Below are positions 10,852 to 22,766 of a stretch of 64,000 nucleotides of DNA, one piece after another (position 1 is the stretch's first letter; the number at the start of each line of letters is the position of its first letter). Both the position numbers and the translations under genes were made by a program. This stretch comes from Hysterium pulicare CBS 123377. Its lineage: Eukaryota; Ascomycota; Dothideomycetes; Hysteriales; Hysteriaceae. The notes below the pieces were generated by a model. It saw nothing but the letters and a program-made list of their open reading frames with translations, was not told the origin of the DNA and did not search any database. Location: positions 22,184 through 86,183 of the forward strand of contig AJFK01000423.1 of assembly GCA_000467715.1 (NCBI GenBank). The letters run 5' to 3'.

Positions 10852-12977
10852 GCTGGTGCGTTGCTGGAAGTTTGGACATATAGTATTTCTACTTCAGGTG
10901 CTCATGTTCGAGCCGTCGTCGAAGCATTATTTCCCGAAGCGAGAGCTTTTACAGCAGCCAAAACTACCGCCCAGGCATCTTACATTCATTAAAATTATAA
11001 CAAAAGTGGTAACGGTATTATTTTGAGACTCTTTGGCTCATATATCTAGCAACCTTTAAATAAGGACACTATTTCGGAAAGAGCTCCCAATTTTGGATGA
11101 AAGCCGCCGCATACAAGAATACCGGGGAACATCTGCACCGCATCCGAACCGCCATATTGAGCTTTAAGTCCTACTTCATGATGCCGTTTAGAGTTTTCAC
11201 CATGCCTGGGAACAAAAGGTGAGAAAACTTGCCCAAATAATACGCAGTCAAGAGAGATTCCACTAATTCAGTCATCATAAGTCAAACTTGAGGCCGGAAG
11301 GAACATACTCCGCTCTAACTTAGGTACCAAGTAAGAATAATTCGATGTTTTCTATCAAATTAGTAGGCTCGGTGTCAATATAGCCCATGGCCCCCGGGCC
11401 ATGCGCATAACTTGCCATACCAAGGTTACCTTGGTATCCTAAGTCTATTCGAGCTTCGCGATAAGTCACAAACGGATTTTCCCCCTCAAAGAACATCCTC
11501 CAAGTCTAAATCGTCGTTACTTATGTTTTAGGGCGGCAGGAATTAGGTTCAAGTGGAAAGTAGCTAATCATTCTATCCCGTTAGACATATGTGACCCTCC
11601 ATCATACATTCCAATGTCATCGAGCAACTCGATAGACTGCGAAACCGCCTCTTTCAGCTTTTATGGCCGGCAAAGGGCTCAGCTGCGGCAAGAAGAAGGC
11701 AGCAACGACAGGTCTTCAACCTCCTTGAGAGCTCTGGCACGAATTCGACGCAACTTCTGATGATGAAGACTCAATGTGGGGGTATCGCATAAGGGTATCC
11801 GGACCTCTACCCACCCGTACTGGATTCGTTTCCGCCCGTCTGCATAGATACTCCGGACTCTGTGAAAGACATCAAATCAAGTTGATTTCATAGGACCCAT
11901 CCGAAATATATGATAATAAGTACATCCTGATCTAGGATAGATAAGAAAAGAAAAATTTAGAATAAAATATGCTTACTAGCCTTTTACTTAGCCTAGATTC
12001 CGCTACTGCGATTGCCGCAACTTCAATTTCACACTGCGATGCCCAGCTTTGCGAAAGCCGTCAGATAATGGAGCCACAATAGACCATCGTCGGACGGATG
12101 AAAACCGCAGAGTCGTCGAGGAGAGAATCGCTGAAGACTTGGTGAAATTTGCCGTAAGGGAAAAGAGCATCTACTCTATGAGCGGTTGAAGTGAACGAAT
12201 TGGACAAAGTCAAAGGAACAGCAATAAGAGTTATTACATCTGCTTATTCACCCACATGCTCAAATCCAGACATTTGATTCTGAAACAAATCGGCTAAGCT
12301 TCCAGAAGGATATTGCTTTGAGGCCTTCGTACAGAACGTAGGCTGGCGATAAACCTCTCAGCATCAGCTTTCCAAATCCAATGTGAAGCTTGTGAATGAT
12401 TGAGAGTGTGTTGCTGTCGAAGAGCAGGAGATCTCGACGCAGGCAGCTATCAGGAGCACTGTTCAAAATGAGGCCTGAGCGCAGTGTAACGGATCCCTCC
12501 AGTCCATGACCCTCCGAAAATCTCAAACATGCAGAGATTTTCAAACTAACAGCTTTGCTACCAACATAAAGGGGGTTATATTGTATATCCCTCGAGGATG
12601 CGTATACCCGTCCTTATGGAGGCGATTGTTGTGTCCGGGGCTCGATCGACCTTTGCTAAGGGTCTCAATACTACTTGCTCTGGGTGTGGGCATTCTTAAT
12701 AATGACCATCTTGTGGTTTTGCATGGTTAGAGGTGGGCAGGAAAAGGGTTTCATGGGAAAATACAAACTATAGCGGCCTCCAGACTGCTGCCTGATCGTC
12801 CACCTTCTGATTGGAGGTCTCCAGGATGATCTTATGCCCACAGCCTCAAAACCTGCATGTTGCTAAAAATGCGCCTTTATGTACGTGGCCCACGGCGATA
12901 TGTAATAGCACAAAGACACCGCACCATCTGTCTCTCACTTATTTCATTAATAACGGAAACGGTTATTACACTTTAGC
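10852..12977. other. 2.1-kb region with no recognised gene
   Basis: No open frame above ~95 codons and no domain is seen. Frames at 12260-12544 (-) and 12506-12730 (+) overlap antiparallel and neither looks conserved. Two notable inverted repeats lie at 11387-11402 and 11417-11437 (separate entry). The stretch may be a decayed element or simply spacer; no terminal repeats, transposase or reverse transcriptase motifs were found by eye. The end of the stretch should contain the promoter of the DUF6594 gene. Confidence 0.45.
11387..11437. repeat. Two adjacent short inverted repeats
   Basis: ATGGCCC-CC-GGGCCAT at 11387-11402 is a perfect 7-bp stem with a 2-base loop. ATACCAAGGT-T-ACCTTGGTAT at 11417-11437 is a perfect 10-bp inverted repeat around a single T. 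They are only 14 bp apart in an otherwise featureless region. They could be binding sites for dimeric factors or cruciform-forming sequence; function is unknown. Confidence 0.75.
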
Positions 12978-14367
12978 ATGGCGGAACCGTGCGCATTTGT
13001 AGAACTAAGAGCTTTACCATCGGATCTTCGATCCGGGGCCAATAGGCCGCAACCTTCCCTCTCCTATCTGATGGAACCACAGAATTCCGTCGGAGATGAA
13101 TCTGCACCAAAGCGACAATCCGATTCCTACACCAGCACGTTTACGGCGTCCAAAGTACCATCCCGGGAGAAGAAGCGACGAAGGTTCAATTTCGCGAGAA
13201 AGAGGAAAAGCACGCCTAAGTATCCCTGGGAAAACGAAACGATCATTCGCCGATGTAAGTCTATACATCGATAATCGGACCTTTGTGTTGATTGAATATA
13301 GTGGAAGAGTGTGTAAATGGATATCCACGCCTCGCTGCTTTTCTAGACAGCGACGAGAACTTCATGATCTTTCGTCGATTTGGATATTTGCAGACTCGAC
13401 TGCTCTTAGAGAAACAAGCCCAACTCGTTGAATTGGAGAGAGAACTTGACGAGAAGGATCAGGACGAGGCAGAACGCGACGAACAACTTCTAAAAACGGT
13501 AGAGAGGGCTGAACCGGAAGCTACTCAGCGTCGAATCTTGCTAGGCAGAATCGAACAATGTTTTAGAGAATACTGTAAGTCATTATGATCCATCTTTCTT
13601 CTACGGTAAATCAATCTAAATGTCGCTCCAGCCACCCTCTTGACTGCTGTTCAACAGATGCGATGCTTTGAAAGGCCCACAGAGCGCGACTATCAAAGTA
13701 TTGTGACTTACAACTGGAACAGCAAACCCGTCGTCGCCACAGAGGACACTTGGATTCGCTCAAAGGAAGATCTCGTCGCGCTTAGGCCACCGAAGGAGCC
13801 CGACTGGCTTGAAGTGAAGACAGAAAATTTGCTACGACGGTTCAGTTCTCGCTTTCTTACAGTAAGTGTTTTGACTCAATCCTAACGTATTATATCAGTT
13901 ACTAAGTGTACACAAGAATATATTTACAGATAACGTATGTATGCACCCACGCTTCCATCCGAACCCGAGTGATTCTCATTGCCTACTCAGACGACTCGAT
14001 TGAAAACAGCCGATACGCACATTCATCTCTACAGCGCAGCAAAAATCCAACGTGTAGGAACTACCATTGTAGCACTCATCGTGGCCATCTTGCTCGTGCT
14101 TCCCATTCTCCTCTGCTACATTTTGGTCTCAAACATTGGGGGAAGCAAAGGATACTGGGGATGCATCGGCGTACTTTTCTTCTTCACCATGGTTTTCTCA
14201 TGTGCCATGGCCTCTTACTCCAATGCGAGGAGGCATGAGGTGATAAGTGCAACTGCGGCGTGAGTCTCACTAATACTACAACCCGCATTCCGGAAATTGA
14301 TGCTGACCATCATTCTAGATACTGCGCCGTCCTGGTCGTCTTCCTGGGCAATGCTGCCAAACAATGA
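12978..14367 (+). CDS. DUF6594 family membrane protein
   Basis: Six exons (12978-13254, 13302-13574, 13632-13861, 13899-13934, 13991-14259, 14319-14367) give 377 aa in frame. The block GYPRLAAFLDSDENFMIFRRFGYLQTRLLLEKQ after a basic N-terminus is the DUF6594 signature, followed by a Glu-rich helical stretch and ERPTERDYQSI. The C-terminus has two clear hydrophobic segments (TTIVALIVAILLVLPILLCYILV and YWGCIGVLFFFTMVFSCAMA), then a third in AAYCAVLVVFLGNAAKQ. The family is abundant in filamentous fungi and is thought to be membrane-bound; its function is unknown. Exon 4 is only 36 nt, and the intron before it is only 37 nt (13862-13898). A single 129-nt intron would also keep the frame but would lose 12 residues that fit the family pattern. 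All splice sites are GT-AG. Confidence 0.85.
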
Positions 14368-15798
14368 GGGTTCTACAGAGAACATCCGGGATAATTTCAG
14401 GAACGCTACTTGTTCCCTTTTTCTCGTCAATTACAACATCCATCCCAGACTCTGCGGTTGTCGCATGCGCAGTCCCCCTCAGTCACTCTTTATCCCCCAA
14501 TGGACCTCCCGGAGCCCCCACTCTTTTCAGAAGAACGACCGCCATCCACCAGACTAGACCAATTCCCCGCTCTCCCCATCTCCTATTCCCTGCCTCGACC
14601 CTCCCACCCTTTATCACCTCAATCAAAACACCTTTCAGAAATAACCACCCAACTCCCGATTTCCAACAACCGGACCCACATTGACCGACAGCGTTTCCCG
14701 TACATCCACTTCCGATATACAACTCGCAAAATGAATGCCGCTGTGCCACCGTGGAAGAAGTCATGGCATTCGTCGTTGCTCCAGAGCGATTCCTTCGACG
14801 TATTGCTATGCGTCGCAGTTTTGGCCACAGAAGCAAGTTGAAGTGTTTGGTTTGAATGTTGAAGTAAAGAGAAGGAGGGAGACCAAGGTAGCTGTGGGCG
14901 TGGGTGCGAGATGCATTCTTGATGAGGTGGAATGTTGCTGGGGAGCAGTAATGAGTGTTTGGATTTGGGCGTATCTTGACTCAACAAGCGTCCAAGAAGC
15001 CGGAGTCTCAAGGTTGTGAAGATTGCATGTGGTATTTTCCATATCCCACATAATCAAACCCGGACTTCTTCTCAATACTTATTCCTTCACTTATTTCTTA
15101 CCTCTGTCAACGGTTTAACACTAATTAATTCGGATAGACCTTTGTAAATTATTTTCAAGGCCTTAAATGCGCGTAGCATCAAGTCTCTTCGGACTACAGC
15201 CTCGATCTCCAGTACGAATAATCGTAGGCTGAGAAACATCTGAATGGATGAAGGCGGAGCGAATCAACATTCTCCGCCCTCCGAGAACCGTTCTACAGGT
15301 ATTGAGCTCACGATGCTGATGCTTAAGGTTTCTGCGTACTACCCGAACAATTATGATCATTCAATTTTCACGACAGATTCTACATGTAGTAACCAGCATC
15401 ACTGCCAAGATCTAGTGGAAGTACATTATCTGTGAATGTTGCTGTTACTAGTGATGACTTATCTACTTCGATAATGTGAGCAGTCACGTTGGAATAATAT
15501 TGCAATTAAGACAGGGCATGACTATCGATTTGCGCTAGCTACCCTAATGAAAATAGAGACCACGAAGTGGATAGAGAGGCAAAGAGAATTGGGGAGATCT
15601 ATTTCTTTAGGTTGGTATGGAGCATTCGACTCGGCAACGGAAGTAATGTCAAATCTTTGTAAATGAAAGTGAATGAAAATACCTAGAAGAACATGCAGAG
15701 CCACCATGAAGCAATTGGAAGGGGACATAGTATCGTCGTGTGCTCAAAGACCACTCCAGGTACTATGAGTATCGTATTTCTGCAATCCTAAAATGTGG
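14368..15798. other. 1.4-kb region without a confirmed gene
   Basis: The plus strand is pyrimidine-rich from about 14480 to 14700 and open in more than one frame (143 codons at 14410-14841; 106 at 14364-14684), without a domain. On the minus strand a signal-peptide-like start lies at 14937 (see separate entry). 15100-15790 contains only short frames, including a 68-codon minus frame at 15522-15728 with a hydrophobic start. Confidence 0.4.
14640..14937 (-). CDS. Possible small secreted cysteine-containing protein (weak)
   Basis: ATG at 14935-14937 follows a favourable context (CATCAAGA) and starts a sequence that looks like a signal peptide (MHLAPTPTATLVSLLLFTS), then CFCGQNCDA and a TAG near 14829. 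Another minus-strand frame just downstream reads FCELYIGSGCTGNAV and GQCGSGCWKSG, with four further cysteines. Joining the two needs an intron for which no good donor is visible, or a frame change. It could be a small secreted protein, a decayed one, or chance. Only the first block is a clean open frame. Confidence 0.25.
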
Positions 15799-18054
15799 CT
15801 ACTCAAGGCACTTGGCATACTTGAGCATCATTCGGGATATTGCGAGGCTAATATCCCAAGTCTTCCGACAGTCGCACTCGCAAGGCCCGTCATCGTAGAG
15901 TTTACGACCCTTCATTTCGCTCGTCATGACCTCCTCAAGCTTCTTAACATGTGCCAATCGCTGTTCTGGCCTGCCGGTCCCTTTATAAATAGCATCTCTG
16001 GGACGTGGCTCGTCAATGGTCAGCTTGAATTTAACTTTCTTGCCATGAAACCGAGCCACATGCTGAAGGAAACTTCTTTTCATCCTATCTTCGTCGTCAG
16101 AGTCATACTCCTGGTCGTAGTAGGAATATCCAGACCCCCCTGGATTTTGGAGGACATTGTAGGGACCCCGGTTAAATATGGCCTTCGTCCATATTACCGA
16201 GTTCACGGAGAGATGTACGCTTTCGATGTTGGGACAGTTGTGCACCAGCGTGTTGAGAAGCCGACGCCACTGTGACATTGCGGTAGGGGGGACGAAGACG
16301 AGTTTGCGGTCGCCATCACGACTTGGAATGTATACCAAAAAGGGGCACTTGCCTTGATACCCTTCATCTTCCATTCGGAAGAATAATTCGATGTGTTTCA
16401 AGTTGGCAAATTGAGTAGTACGATCATGAAGAAATGCGCGAGCACTTTGAGGACTTCCGAGGAATCGAATCTTCCTTGAATATAGGATTTCCGAGAAATC
16501 CTGATAGACTGCCTGGTTGACGTACATGATATCGAGATTGCGGGCATAGAAGGTATCGTTATCAATCCATGCGTAATACGTCGATAGGATAGCCCTTTCG
16601 AAATTCTCGAACTTCATGTCGAAGCAAGTTGAATTTTCCCTTGCCCCCGTTATGTCATAGCATGTCTCGGATGAGGAATTCCTGGGATGATCCACAACTG
16701 TCAGATCGCCCTTCGGAGAAAGGTAGCGAAGAACCATTTTGCGCGGTTTTCTGTAAAAAGAATAATTTGAAGTCCAGAAGTAATGCAGAACAGATTTTTC
16801 CGAATCCTCGGTGGTCCTTTTGTGCTCATGTCTTGGAAGAGCAAGAGACTTTGGCTCTTTGGGCAACGGCTCCAATTTCTTTTCCCAATACCTTAGGGTC
16901 CTTGGCCTCGCATCTGAGATCACTGAGCTTTGGGGTTGGTTTAGAAATGGGAACGGTCTAGGTGGAACTTCATGCTGCTCTTTCATCGACGTCGACGACA
17001 TCGCGAGGGTGGTTTCTTCAGTTTCCGAGTCCTCTTCATCCGAGTCTATGTCTTCATCATCCGTCCAATCCAGATCCATTCCTTCATGCATACGGAGCTG
17101 CCACATCCGATTCACATGGTGGAATTTCGAAGTTTGATACTTGACAATTTTGATGTTGTCTACGTTCCAGTATCCACGGTCGTAAACTCGATGGCCAAAT
17201 GTGCTTTTAGCAATGTCTCTGTCCTCGATGTTCCCCTTTCGAATAGTGATATCAATGAAATTGAGATTCGAGAACTTAGTATTTTTGATTTTGACTTTTT
17301 CGAAATGAGTATTCTTGAACAGACAGTTCTCGAAGGTAACGTTGGTAAACTTCACGCGGCTCCAAGTGCTTCCTGTTATGACGGTCATTTTTGAGTCGAC
17401 ATTTCGGCATTTGAGATCGGAGATGGCAGAGAAAGATACAGTGAACCGCCCATTTCCAAGGTTCAAAGCGCTGTTGGTCATCAGCGAATCGTCTCATCAT
17501 TTGCGGCTTCAAGCTTACCATTTGCAAGGCGAATCCACATCGAACACGGCCGCCTTCGCATCATTGATCCTTGGGCTCAAGCTCACTGGGATGCAATCCC
17601 TCGGATATCCATGAAACAGCTTTGAGCACTGAGCGAGAGCAACCCGCCAATCATTCAACCACACATTGAAATGCTCTTCGTTATACCGGTCCAACGCCCG
17701 CAAAATCTGCCACGCCATTTCCGGTTTCTCCTTCAGCTCTTCAACGGCGAATGCAGGTACCGATCTCGCCACATCAAGCGCCAAGAAACCTTCAACGGCA
17801 GCTTTGTAGAATTGTTCGATATGTATTGGTGAGTGAGTTCTGAGAGTTTCACCCGTGGGCAATGCTTGAGGGCCGTACAGGCTAAGCACCTCCTCGATCC
17901 AATTTCCGATGGACGGATCGTGGACTCTCCGAGGTGCCTCGGCCCATCTTTCTGGTGATCCTTTCGACCATGAATGGGTTGGGCTGGGCAGGAAACATAG
18001 TCCTCCCTCATCAAGGCATACGTACTCGTCTGCCAGAGGGGTTGCGATGGGCAT
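15799..18054 (-). CDS. Hypothetical protein with pentapeptide-like repeat region
   Basis: Two exons, 17519-18054 and 15799-17470, joined by a 48-nt intron (GTAAGC...CAACAG, phase 2), encode 735 aa. Residues ~195-245 show a run of alternating hydrophobic/polar five-residue steps (FTNVTFENCLFKNTHFEK, IKNTKFSNLNFIDI) like a right-handed beta-helix. A very acidic stretch (DDEDIDSDEEDSETEE) follows, then a long region with F-box-protein-like content (SARAFLHDRTTQFANLKHIELFF). No catalytic motif is recognised. The C-terminus contains CECDC. Such architectures occur in fungal F-box/leucine-rich-repeat-like hypotheticals, but that link is only suggestive. The gene is intact, with phase and length consistent. 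Confidence 0.72.
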
Positions 18055-18366
18055 GTCGTTAGCGAGTCGTGTCTTGCGTAGTAAGAATGAGAGGCATGAA
18101 GGTAGACAAGTAGAGGGTATAGGTGAAGTAAAGGAAGGGAGATAGACAAATTAGTAAGCGAAGAGAAGTGAAGGCACAGAGAAAGTGAAATGAAAGCATG
18201 GCGCGGAAGTAGCAATACCTAGACACGTGAGACGACCTACTATCAGATGACGATATAAGACAGGATTGGGAGAGGAAAATTTAAGATATTCCAACACTGA
18301 GATATGTAATCAACCATCCCAATGCAGATGCGCGTCCATCTATCTAAAAAGTACAAACACACATCT
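18055..18366. other. Short intergenic region
   Basis: About 310 bases separating the 5' end of the pentapeptide-like gene (-) from the Spf1 stop codon (-). It should hold the promoter of the former and the Spf1 3' UTR. Nothing else is recognised. Confidence 0.5.
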
Positions 18367-21300
18367 CTACGCTCTAATCCCCTCCAACCTCTTCTCCGCC
18401 TCCTCGATCCTCTTCTCCTCCGCCTCCGCCTCTTCCTCGGCCTTCCTCTTCTCCTCCCTCTCCAATTGATCCGGCCTTCTAATCGCAATATCCTTAGGTC
18501 TATAATCACTAAACATATACTTCAAGACCTTCTCAATAATCCAACAAGCGCCATAATCAAGAATCATAACCCCGGTCAGCATTGTCTTGAAGTCACTCGT
18601 GAACGGCACGAGCTTCAACCTCTGGTTGATTTCGGGAATGAATTCGGTAGCGCAAGAGAAGGCGACGCCGCTGACGACGATCAGACCCCAATACATGCCT
18701 CTGTTTTCGCGGATGGATTCACGGAATGGACGGCCCTGGTAGTTTATAGCGAAGGTGGAGATTTGTTGGATAAGTTGAAGTAGGTAGACGGCGCTGTTGA
18801 GAAGCGATGGCTCGAATTCGCCTTCGAGGTCGATCTCGGCTTTCTTCCTACGAAGACAATTAGCGCTTGATCCATTCAAGATAGTCCATGTATACTTACG
18901 GTTCGATCCTTTGCACAAACCGAGAAACATAAATTAGAGTTGCAATATGAACAGCAAATTGGCCGAGAACCGATCCAACGATGTAGAAGTTGAAGATATT
19001 ATGTTGTGGTCGCTCTTTAGAGAGTTGTTCAACGGGCTAATATACCAAGTCAGTTGGGATGTTCAATAAATTGTGGTTGAAAGCGACATACCTTTGCACG
19101 AGAAATTGAAAGAAAGCAAACACTCATCATCATCCCACTGATGGTGACTTGACCATCTCCAAATTTGATGCCATCAAGGTATAAAACACTCAAACTGTAC
19201 GCGCTGATGAGACAGTTCAATGCAAGAATTTTATACATCTGAATAGTAGCGACTAGAGTACATCTTCCTTGACGGATGATGTTGGGAATTGCAATGACAT
19301 TGGCCAGCTTGCTAGTGAAGGGGGCAGCAACTGAAGCGTCACCAAGTTTAATTGTCGGAGGTTCGCTATCATCAAGCTCTTGCTCCATCATTGTTTGCGT
19401 TAGCTTATCTGCTAATCCAGCAGCAGCTTGTTGAGGATTCTTTGGTGCCTCAGGTTGCTGTTGACTCGGTATTGCAAGGGCAGTCGATCCGTTGGCAGCA
19501 GTTCCATTTGGCAAGGCACCAGCCGGCCCTGCTTTCCTCTCCGCTTGCGCAGCCATGGCTTTTTCGTAATGCGGATTCTGTGGACCAGGAGGATAGAGGT
19601 GCGCAATCATGGGCGGGACAGGTGGAGATGGCTGGTTAAAGCGTTGCATGAGTTGGCATTGCTTTTCGTAGACTTCCTTCATCTTAGTGTTTCTGTAGTG
19701 CTCCGCGATCTTGTCCAGATCCTCTCTTGATCCATTGAGGAGGGCGACACCGATATGAGCTTGCTTAAGGGCACCCACATCATTGGTACCATCGCCGCAC
19801 ATCAGCGTAGTGTAACCGCAGTCTTTCAGGCCGAGCAAGATCTCTTCTTTTTGCTTGGGTGATACACGGGCATAGACCCAGGTATAGCGGAGTAGCTGGC
19901 TCAAAGCTTTTTGACCCTTGAACTTTCCAAGGGCGTATCCAGTCACGCAGATATCCTTTGTCTCTAATAGTTTAGAGTCCAGTAGCTGGGTCGGGTCAAC
20001 AGGAATATTGACCTTGTCATCGACACTTCGCCAGACAAGATTTTTTCCGGAATCATCATTCTCGGGAGCATCAAGGATGAGGCAGTCTCGATCAACGATT
20101 TCCACCTGTCGGGCGACATGTACAGCGGTCAAAGGGTTGTCGCCAGTGATCATGACAACGCGATGGCTACTCTCGTTGAGCATGCGCACAGCTTGGATAG
20201 CATCGTCCTTCAGTGGGCACTGGAGGACAAGGAAACCTGCAAAGTGTAGGTCGCATTCAACTTCCTCTCGCTTCAAATTGTTGATGCGATTCTGGCCCAG
20301 TTCAGAGTCCTGGCTAAGATACTTATATGCGAGGGCGAGAACTCGACCTCCGTTCCTGGTGAAGTATTTGAAAGTCTCCTCATATTTAGGTGGAGTGTCC
20401 ACCATCATCTTTCGGATGGTTTCAGGAGCACCTTTGACACCCACAAAAGTGCTCTTGACCTTTTTCTGAGCTTTCTTATTCGTGACTAGTACGGTTGCAA
20501 CGGAGCTCTGACGCTTAAGTGCCGAAGAGAATTGGAATCGTCGGCGGATCTGAACCAGATCAGGGTGACTGGAACTCGAGGCGCCTTTTGTTAAGGACTG
20601 CGATTTGTTCATTAGAGTGTTGTGAGCACCCAAAGACCAACCAAGGGATGATAGCGTGGCCTTCTCCATAGGCTCACCAACAGTCTCGCCTTCATCCAAT
20701 TTCACCAAGGCGTGCGCAGTGGCCAAGACAAGCGTTGTTTCAGTTCCAACATCACTGACAGCACTGACTTGAGTGTGGGCGCCATCCGGTCCCGTTTTTA
20801 TCCCTTGCTGACCAAGGGATAGACCAGCAATGCCATCAACAACGAGATCTTCGCCGGTTAGAGTCCCAGTCTTATCAAAGCACGCGACATCAACTCGACC
20901 GGCGAATGGAATACGGAACGGTTCTGTACAGAAAATGGCGTATCGGCTGAGCGCTGCGAGAGATGTGTTGACAGCCAGACTCAATTCCATGGGAAGTTCT
21001 GGAGGAACGACACTTGTGATGATCAAAACGCAATCAAGCATCAACTTCGATCGCTTTCGGTCTCTGGCAACGCCCTCCTGCCAGACATACCAGGAAGCAG
21101 CAATAGCGAATAGACACAGGAAAAGGATGAAAAACAATGCCTCAACGTTGTTCGCGGAGACACGCTCGGTCGAGTAGATCATGGTACGGACAAGACTTCC
21201 CTGGCTAGTCTCGAACCCGGTCTTCATAACGACAGCTATCGCGCCCTTATCCGGAGGTGGTGGAAGTCCGGAGGATAATTTACTAACAGCGCCGATGTCG

Positions 21301-22376
21301 TCCTCGCTTGATGTCCCATGGCTGACCTGAAGAACCTTCGTACCCCCGTAGAGGAAGGCGATTTTATCCAGTCCTTCCGGTTCTATCGGAGCTTCTCCAG
21401 GTCGAAGTTGAATGGATTCCTTGAGCACTGGTGTACTTTCTCCAGACAGCATAGCCTCGTTCACGATAGCTGATCCCTCGATTAAGACCATATCGCATGC
21501 TACTCCAGAGTCCTCCTTGGTTCTTCCAACGGAAACCACATCTCCGGGTAGCAACTTATCACTCTGTATCTCCTGCCATTTGTTCTGTCTGTATACGAGA
21601 AGGTCGTAGGGCTTGATGCTCATTCCGCGAAACTCGTTCAATGTCCGTTGTCGCTGCCAGACTACCGTGCTTTCGAATGCAACCAGCATGAAGAGTGTGA
21701 AGAGGGAGTAATACCAGTAGTCATCCAGCATCCAAAGGCCGACGCAGAAAATTTGGAAAACAAAGAATGGGGCGACGGCGTGCTCTTTGAAGAGCTCGGT
21801 GAACGTAGGGACGGGTATATCAAATGAGTTATCGCCATAATGCTGCTGTAGGCGCTCGATTTCAGCTGGAGAAGTAAGACCACGCGATTGCTGGAAGGTC
21901 TTGAGAGGGGGCTTCGGATCGGCATCGAGCGCGTAAGAGAGGGGTGAGAAGGATTTCTTCTCAGGATCGTAGAGGAATCGGCGTTTCTGGAAGAGGAATG
22001 ATAGATTATGCTTCCCTCCTACATTATCACGCTTCAACGGACATATCTCCGCTGAACCTGCGTTCGCCACGGGGATAACCTTGACGAGCTGCGCTGTCCG
22101 GACATCGCTGGCCGTTGTTGAAGTGAACAGAGATTTCAAGTTGACATTCCAATGGGTGGTAAGCCAAATGAGAGCCTGAATCGTGATTATGCCTCCGCTC
22201 CAAACAAATGTCCACTCCTGAGATCCCAGGTGCTTCTCGTATCTTTCGGGGGAAAGATAGAACGCGAAGAAGGCAGGCCAAATTACGAGGAAAGGCCAGA
22301 CGTAAGTATGGAGTGTTAACGGTAATGGATTGTGAAGGCTCGCAGACTGTACCTGCGGATTGTCGACGAGCGGCAT
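18367..22376 (-). CDS. spf1: P5A-type ATPase Spf1, ER membrane helix dislocase
   Basis: Three exons, 19092-22376, 18900-19036 and 18367-18847, give 1300 aa; introns 19037-19091 and 18848-18899 are GT-AG and in phase. The P5A signature PPELPMELS lies at about 458-466, the phosphorylation site CFDKTGTLTGE at 499-509 (Asp501), the actuator loop MLSGEST at ~309, and the hinge CGDGTNDVGALKQAHIGVALL later. Three hydrophobic segments precede the actuator domain (residues ~22-40, 58-75, 200-235). A long Ala/Pro/Gln-rich insert sits in the C-terminal cytoplasmic loop, and the C-terminus is a Glu/Arg-rich helix. In yeast Spf1 removes mis-targeted tail-anchored and signal-anchored helices from the ER membrane. 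Length is slightly above the yeast protein because of the tail. Very secure. Confidence 0.96.
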
Positions 22377-22766
22377 GGTGTTGATGTTGTTTAACGCTGG
22401 TCAACGTCAGGTTTGTACAAATCTGGCCCTGGTCATGTCTTGGAGATTCGCGATTCCGCCACGTTTTTCCGATCCGATGGCGATTTTCCATTCACTAATT
22501 CTTAGAGCCGAAATCTCCCCGTTTACATTCTGAGACTGGTGATGATGCTAATAATAATCCACATAAAATTAAAGCTAGAAGACTTGTTAGTGATACTCGT
22601 CATATTATTATTATGTAAGCTATTCTATCCCTAAAGTTACTGTAGCTAGTAAACTAAAAGCATTTGAAGAGAACAGCATATATCTGATATCAGGAGAAAT
22701 GTTATATTCATCGGTGCATCAGCCATCATTGCAATCTATTATGTTTAAGTCAAGCCCAAGTACCAT
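22377..22766. other. AT-rich intergenic region
   Basis: About 390 bases between the Spf1 start codon and the stop codon of the next minus-strand gene. It is A/T-rich around 22540-22690. No open frame or motif of note. Confidence 0.5.

Noticed and set aside
10852-12977. Transposable-element relic
   Set aside because: No terminal repeats, target-site duplications, transposase or reverse-transcriptase motifs could be found by eye; left as unassigned.
14410-14841. 143-codon plus-strand open frame after the DUF6594 gene
   Set aside because: Pro/Ser/Leu-rich translation of a pyrimidine-rich stretch that is open in several frames on both strands; no domain or conserved block.
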